10,945 nt of DNA from the NCBI GenBank assembly GCA_964532405.1, contig CAZHIC010000055.1, positions 1 through 10,945 on the forward strand. Reading direction: 5' to 3'. Source of the stretch: PALSA-1006 sp964532405 (GTDB lineage Bacteria; Pseudomonadota; Gammaproteobacteria; Burkholderiales; Gallionellaceae). The translations under genes and the position numbers were made by a program. Below are positions 7,415 to 10,945 of the stretch, one piece after another (the stretch's first letter is position 1; each line of letters opens with the position of its first letter). Below the pieces are notes generated by a model, which was not told the DNA's origin, did no database searches, and was given only the letters and a program-made list of their open reading frames with translations.

Positions 7415-7791
7415 GCTGCCGCTGGAACCGCCACTGCTGCCGCTGGAGCATCGTTGCTAAACGAACGCGACTTTTCTTCTTTCATCATCGCGGAAGGCAT
7501 TATCACAGCAGCCTTCACTTTGATGATCAAATGGCGCAACACCGCATCATTAAATTTAAATGCGTGTTCCAGCTCATCCAAAGTCTCTTGATCGACTTCG
7601 ATGTTCATCAGCACATAATGTGCCTTGTGGATTTTCTGGATCGGGTAAGCCATCTGACGGCGGCCCCAGTCTTCCAGACGGTGGATGTGACCATTTTTGC
7701 TGGTCACCAACGTGCGATAACGCTCGACCATCGCGGGCACTTGCTCGCTTTGATCGGGATGCACGATAAATACGATTTCGTAATGTCGCAT
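7411..7791 (-). CDS. rpsF: Small ribosomal subunit protein bS6
   Basis: S6 binds 16S rRNA together with S18 in the 30S platform. It is 126 residues. The signature blocks are MRHYEIVFIVHPDQSEQV (1-18), EDWGRRQMAYPIQK (40-53) and FNDAVLRHLIIKV (80-92), followed by a variable acidic/Ala-rich tail ending APAAAVAVPAAA. I chose the ATG at 7791; the TTG one codon upstream would lie only about 2 nt from AAGGAG, whereas the ATG lies 5 nt away. First gene of the operon rpsF-priB-rpsR-rplI, with a strong promoter at 7859-7886. Confidence 0.98.
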   Translation of the reverse strand: MRHYEIVFIVHPDQSEQVPAMVERYRTLVTSKNGHIHRLEDWGRRQMAYPIQKIHKAHYVLMNIEVDQETLDELEHAFKFNDAVLRHLIIKVKAAVIMPSAMMKEEKSRSFSNDAPAAAVAVPAAA

Positions 7792-7795
7792 CAAA

Positions 7796-7802
7796 TCTCC
7801 TT
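7796..7802 (-). promoter_or_regulatory. Ribosome binding site of rpsF
   Basis: AAGGAGA on the minus strand lies a few nucleotides before the ATG at 7791. It favours this ATG over the in-frame TTG directly upstream. Confidence 0.85.
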
Positions 7803-7813
7803 ATGGTTAAGGC

Positions 7814-7839
7814 CCTCCGTCATGCGTAAACGGTAGAGC
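7814..7839 (-). promoter_or_regulatory. Possible hairpin in the rpsF mRNA leader
   Basis: In the about 60-nt leader, CCGT and ACGG (complements of 7830-7833 and 7817-7820) can pair around a 9-nt loop. The stem can be extended by CUC with GGG across small bulges. In several bacterial groups the rpsF leader carries an S6:S18-binding hairpin with a conserved CCG, used for autoregulation. The position and the CCG are suggestive, but the stem is short and I cannot confirm a match to that motif. Confidence 0.3.
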
Positions 7840-7858
7840 AAGGTTTTAGGGAGCGCGG

Positions 7859-7886
7859 ATTATAGCGATATTCCCTGCCCCGTCAA
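7859..7886 (-). promoter_or_regulatory. Strong sigma70 promoter of the rpsF operon
   Basis: On the minus strand TTGACG (complement of 7881-7886) is followed after 16 bp by a perfect TATAAT (complement of 7859-7864). Bases right after the -10 box are CCGCGC, a GC-rich discriminator of the kind that makes ribosomal promoters sensitive to ppGpp and DksA. Transcription would start near 7852, giving a leader of about 60 nt before rpsF. Confidence 0.88.
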
Positions 7887-7911
7887 GCTTTCTGGATACT
7901 CAAATACAAAG

Positions 7912-7930
7912 AGGGGGCACTCTGCCCCCT
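7912..7930 (-). terminator. Intrinsic terminator after pbpG
   Basis: AGGGGGCA and TGCCCCCT form a perfect 8-bp GC-rich stem around a 3-nt loop, 23 nt after the pbpG stop. On the minus strand it is followed by CTCTTTGTATTT, a moderate U-rich tail. It lies immediately upstream of the rpsF promoter, insulating the ribosomal operon from pbpG transcription. Confidence 0.75.
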
Positions 7931-7953
7931 TTCGTTAACAACATTTCGTTCGA

Positions 7954-8955
7954 TCAACTGCGTCTATTACTGCTGCGGGCAGCCTTAGCCGACGAGCTTT
8001 CCATCCATTTCTTAATACGGTTGGCATCCCCCACCCGGGTGCGTTTACCCCAGGAATCCAGGAGCACGATGATCACCGGACGCTTCGAAATCGTGGCTTG
8101 CATCACCAGACAACGCCCTGCCTCGCTGATGTAGCCAGTCTTGCTGAGGCCGATGTCCCATGAAGCATTTCTCACCAACGGGTTGGTGTTGTTGAAGCGC
8201 AACGGACGATGCTTCGCGAACTGCACCGTATGCGAAGTGGATGTCGTAAAGCGGTGGATCGGCTCGTAGTGTTGCGCCGCACGCACCATCAGCACCAAGT
8301 CCTGCGCAGTCGAGACATTGTTGCTATTCAAACCGGTAGGATCGAAGAAACGCGTGGAACGCATCCCGAGCTCTCTGGCCTTGGCATTCATCTTTTCCAG
8401 GGCAGCCGCTGTACCGCCGGGATAAGTGCGCGCCAGCGCTGCTGCGGCTCTATTTTCAGAAGCCATCAGCGCAAGCTTGAGCAACTCGCCGCGCGTCAGC
8501 GTCGAACCTGTACGCATACGCGAATGCGTACCCTTGCGGTGATCGGCATCACCCGCACTGATGGTGATCTTTTCATCCATCGGTAACCTCGCATCCAACA
8601 CCACCATCGCCGTCATCAACTTGGTGATGGAAGCGATAGGGGCGACATTCTCTGCATTCTTGGTGTACAGCGGGCGCATTCCCTGCTCGTCGTAGATCAA
8701 CACGATAGCCGATTGCAACTTCGGGGCGGAGGTAAGCTTGAAGACCGCACTGGTGAGCTCTTCATCTTGTTGTTTTGGAATGGCCGGTTGTTGTTTTGGA
8801 ATAGCCGGAACATCGGTTTGCAGCGTGGCTGCGATATCGATTTTCGATGTGGCCGCAACCTCGGTTCTCGGCGCTGTTGCGACATTGAGGCCTTTGGAAC
8901 ACGCCGACAGCCCCACACTCAATGACAACAACAAAACGATAATATTTTTTTTCAT
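7954..8955 (-). CDS. pbpG: D-alanyl-D-alanine endopeptidase (PBP7/PbpG-like), lipoprotein form
   Basis: Serine peptidase of family S11 that cleaves D-Ala-mDAP cross-links in periplasmic peptidoglycan. From the ATG at 8955 it has 333 residues. Motifs: SITK (Ser109 nucleophile, Lys112), SEN (166-168) and KTG (272-274), with FFDPTGLNSNN (203-213) typical of the PbpG/DacA group. The N terminus MKKNIIVLLLSLSVGLSAC has a lipobox LSAC (Cys19, +2 Ser), implying an outer-membrane lipoprotein, whereas E. coli PbpG is not one. A low-complexity spacer (about 24-66) follows, including a duplicated PAIPKQQ. An upstream in-frame ATG at 8991 would add 12 residues before the signal peptide; 8955 is preferred because of the signal sequence, although AGGGG is rather close. 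The gene lies 88 nt downstream of the ABC exporter and has its own terminator. Confidence 0.9.
   Translation of the reverse strand: MKKNIIVLLLSLSVGLSACSKGLNVATAPRTEVAATSKIDIAATLQTDVPAIPKQQPAIPKQQDEELTSAVFKLTSAPKLQSAIVLIYDEQGMRPLYTKNAENVAPIASITKLMTAMVVLDARLPMDEKITISAGDADHRKGTHSRMRTGSTLTRGELLKLALMASENRAAAALARTYPGGTAAALEKMNAKARELGMRSTRFFDPTGLNSNNVSTAQDLVLMVRAAQHYEPIHRFTTSTSHTVQFAKHRPLRFNNTNPLVRNASWDIGLSKTGYISEAGRCLVMQATISKRPVIIVLLDSWGKRTRVGDANRIKKWMESSSAKAARSSNRRS
8767..8808. repeat. 21-bp tandem duplication in pbpG
   Basis: Bases 8767-8787 and 8788-8808 match at 20 of 21 positions. They encode the repeated heptapeptide PAIPKQQ in the spacer between the lipidated cysteine and the peptidase domain. 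Being a multiple of three, gain or loss of a copy would only change linker length. Confidence 0.85.
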
Positions 8956-9043
8956 GGCTCCCCTGAGGAGTAAGTGCAGGGCGTGAAGCATACCCTAAAA
9001 CCTCAATAAATCAATACCCAATCTGTCAGTGTTAATGTTCTTT

Positions 9044-10831
9044 TTATTCTTCTTGCTGTTGCAACGCCCACATCTGTGCATACACCCCTTGCTGAGCGAG
9101 CAATTCGCGATGCGAGCCGCGCTCGATGATGCGTCCTTTGTCCATCACCAGAATCTGTTGCGCATCCACCACTGTGGACAGCCGGTGCGCGATGACCAGC
9201 GTGGTGCGGTTGCGCGCAACAATGCGCAACTCGTCCTGAATCGCCTTCTCCGACTTGGAATCGAGCGCCGAGGTCGCCTCATCGAAGATCAGGATTGCGG
9301 GGCGCTTTAAGATCGCCCGCGCGATCGCCACGCGCTGCTTTTCCCCGCCGGAAAGTTTCAAACCGCGCTCACCGACCATCGTGTTGTATCCCTGCGGCAA
9401 CGATTCGATAAAAGCATGGATATGCGCCGATTGCGCCGCCTGCAACACCTCCTCACGCGATGCGTCCGGGCGTCCATAAGCGATGTTGTAATAGATGCTG
9501 TCATTGAACAGCACGGTATCCTGCGGCACGATACCGATGCAGGCACGCAGACTGGCTTGCGTCACCGTACGGATATCCTGCCCGTCGATGAAAATACTGC
9601 CGGAACCCACATCATAAAAGCGGAACAACAGGCGCGACAGCGTGGATTTACCCGCCCCGCTCGCCCCCACTACAGCCACGGTATTACCCGGTGGAATCTC
9701 GAAACTAACGTCGGACAATATCTGCCGATCCGGGTCGTAACTGAACGCCACACTCTTGAACTCGACTCGCCCGTTAACCAGCTTGAGCGGCGGCGCATTG
9801 GGCGCATCTTCCACTTCGCGATGCTCGTTGAGCAACGTGAACATGCGCTCCATATCGGCCAGCGCATTTTTGATTTCGCGATAAACGAAGCCCAAGAAAT
9901 GCAGCGGCATGTAGAGCTGCAACATGAACACGTTGACCAACACCAGATCGCCCAATGTCATCTTGCCCTGCACCACTTCGTCTGCCGCCAACAGCATGAG
10001 CAGCGTGACACCCACCGCGATGATCGTGCTCTGCCCCGCGTTGAGTGCCGCCAGCGAGGTCTGGTTCTGTACCGCTGACACTTCCCATTTGCTCATGTGC
10101 TCATCGTAGCGGTTCGCCTCGAATTGCTCGTTGCCGAAATACTTCACCGTTTCGTAATTGATCAAGCTATCGATAGCGCGCGTATTGGCCTTGGAGTCCA
10201 TGTCGTTCATGGTGCGGCGATAGACCATGCGCCACTCGGTGATAAACAAGGTAAATACGATATAGACCACCAGCGTCGCAAAAGTGATGATGGCAAACCA
10301 CGGGCTGTATTTGACGAACAAAATTGCCGCAACCAGACCGATCTCCAGCAAGGTCGGCAGAATATTGAACAGCAGAAAGGTCAGCAGGAAACTGATACCG
10401 CGTGTGCCGCGTTCGATATCGCGCGACATGCCACCAGTCTGGCGCTCCAGATGGAAACGCAGACTGAGGTCATGCAGGTGCGCAAAAACTTTGATCGCCA
10501 CACGCCGTATCGCGCGCTGCGTCACCTTGGCAAACGCGGCATCACGCAATTCGCCGAACAAGGTACTGAACAAACGCAGCAGACCATAACCGACCACCAG
10601 GATCACCGGCACCGCCAGCATCGCCTTGGGTTTGTCCATCGCATCCACGATCTCTTTCAACATCAACGGAACCGCGACGCTGGTCAACTTTGCCAGCACC
10701 AGCAGGATGACGACAAAAGTTACGCGCCACTTAAACTCCAGCAGATAAGGCAGCAAAGTGCGCACCGTGTGCCAGTCGGCACGCGTTGCGGAGGCAGGGC
10801 TTGAGGAAGAGTGAGAATGTGATGGGCGCAT
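9044..10831 (-). CDS. Atm1/HMT1-type ABC exporter (fused membrane and ATPase domains)
   Basis: Half-size exporter of 595 residues that would act as a homodimer in the inner membrane. The membrane domain spans about 25-330, with hydrophobic segments near 37-57, 72-90, 147-173, 178-198, 266-284 and 295-316. NYETVKYFGNE (225-235) and the RQTGGMSRDIERGTRG block (130-145) are hallmarks of the Atm1/ABCB7/HMT1 branch. The ATPase domain has Walker A GASGAGKST (389-397), Q-loop Gln437, signature LSGGE (493-497), Walker B ILIFDEAT (513-520) and His549. Studied bacterial relatives (Novosphingobium Atm1) export glutathione conjugates and metal-glutathione complexes, so metal or thiol detoxification is likely but not proven. 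The ATG start has little ribosome binding site. No partner gene sits beside it, and its upstream region ends in the terminal repeat. Confidence 0.93.
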   Translation of the reverse strand: MRPSHSHSSSSPASATRADWHTVRTLLPYLLEFKWRVTFVVILLVLAKLTSVAVPLMLKEIVDAMDKPKAMLAVPVILVVGYGLLRLFSTLFGELRDAAFAKVTQRAIRRVAIKVFAHLHDLSLRFHLERQTGGMSRDIERGTRGISFLLTFLLFNILPTLLEIGLVAAILFVKYSPWFAIITFATLVVYIVFTLFITEWRMVYRRTMNDMDSKANTRAIDSLINYETVKYFGNEQFEANRYDEHMSKWEVSAVQNQTSLAALNAGQSTIIAVGVTLLMLLAADEVVQGKMTLGDLVLVNVFMLQLYMPLHFLGFVYREIKNALADMERMFTLLNEHREVEDAPNAPPLKLVNGRVEFKSVAFSYDPDRQILSDVSFEIPPGNTVAVVGASGAGKSTLSRLLFRFYDVGSGSIFIDGQDIRTVTQASLRACIGIVPQDTVLFNDSIYYNIAYGRPDASREEVLQAAQSAHIHAFIESLPQGYNTMVGERGLKLSGGEKQRVAIARAILKRPAILIFDEATSALDSKSEKAIQDELRIVARNRTTLVIAHRLSTVVDAQQILVMDKGRIIERGSHRELLAQQGVYAQMWALQQQEE

Positions 10832-10859
10832 AACGGTCTACAGGGAAAACTGACCGCGC

Positions 10860-10865
10860 ATTATA
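10860..10865 (-). promoter_or_regulatory. Candidate -10 box of the ABC exporter gene
   Basis: A perfect TATAAT on the minus strand lies about 29 nt upstream of the start codon, which would leave a leader of roughly 20 nt. The region 17 bp further upstream (CTGTTT) is a poor -35 box, so activity may depend on an activator or on an alternative spacing. The box lies 27 bp inside the right terminal repeat. Confidence 0.5.
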
Positions 10866-10892
10866 GCTGCCCGCGTGCATCAAAACAGAGTG

Positions 10893-10945
10893 AGCCTTGT
10901 CCAATGACACATGAGCCTGAACGAAAGGGTGTATTTCCAGCGTGA
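10893..10945. repeat. Terminal inverted repeat, right copy (53 bp)
   Basis: Exact reverse complement of bases 1-53, ending at the last base of the window. Read outward (plus strand) it starts AGCCTTGTCC; an ATG at 10911 opens MSLNERVYFQR and runs off the edge. A second ATG at 10904 opens a 13-codon frame closing at the last three bases. The bases just inside the two copies do not resemble each other, so the inner boundary is sharp. Whether the repeat continues beyond the window cannot be seen. Confidence 0.9.

Noticed and set aside
9416..10804. Two long plus-strand frames (220 and 235 codons) opposite the ABC exporter
   Set aside because: They are His/Gln/Arg-rich shadows of a strongly conserved ABC gene on the other strand, with no recognisable domain.

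Overview
The window looks like chromosomal core-genome DNA from a betaproteobacterium. The best guess is the Nitrosomonadales/Gallionellaceae side (Sideroxydans- or Gallionella-like). This is inferred from protein similarity recalled from memory, the gene order ndk-rlmN-pilW-rodZ-ispG and the order rpsF-priB-rpsR-rplI-dnaB; no search was run. Eleven intact protein genes are supported, plus one broken small gene. No tRNA, rRNA, CRISPR array, complete insertion sequence or prophage gene was seen.

Left half (plus strand, 133-4621): a tightly packed run of nucleoside diphosphate kinase (ndk), the 23S rRNA/tRNA adenine-C2 methyltransferase (rlmN), the type IV pilus pilotin-like TPR lipoprotein (pilW), the cell-shape protein RodZ and the isoprenoid enzyme IspG. 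Spacings are 9 nt, a 4-nt overlap, a 1-4-nt overlap and 3 nt, so this is very likely one operon. In many proteobacteria hisS follows ispG; here it does not. A 244-bp junction (4622-4865) holds a C5-T-A-G5 palindrome, a frameshifted signal-peptide gene and a REP-like repeat, and then runs into dnaB from the other side.

Right half (minus strand, 10831 down to 4866): an Atm1/HMT1-type ABC exporter, a PbpG-like (S11) D,D-endopeptidase with a lipoprotein signal, the ribosomal/primosomal operon rpsF-priB-rpsR-rplI, and the replicative helicase dnaB. The rpsF operon has a strong sigma70 promoter (TTGACG, 16 bp, TATAAT) with a GC-rich discriminator. It ends in a clear hairpin terminator between rplI and dnaB. 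A second terminator ends pbpG just upstream of the rpsF promoter.

The most unusual feature is at the edges. The first 53 bases and the last 53 bases are exact reverse complements, and identity stops abruptly at base 54. The window is therefore bounded by two inverted copies of a repeat that probably continues outside it. Either these are the ends of two oppositely oriented copies of a repeated element, or this is where an assembly graph broke at a repeat. The genes between are ordinary housekeeping genes, so I do not see a previously undescribed system. The second-look items are the terminal repeat, the broken gene at a C tract, the REP-like sequence built into rlmN, and the ispG/dnaB junction.
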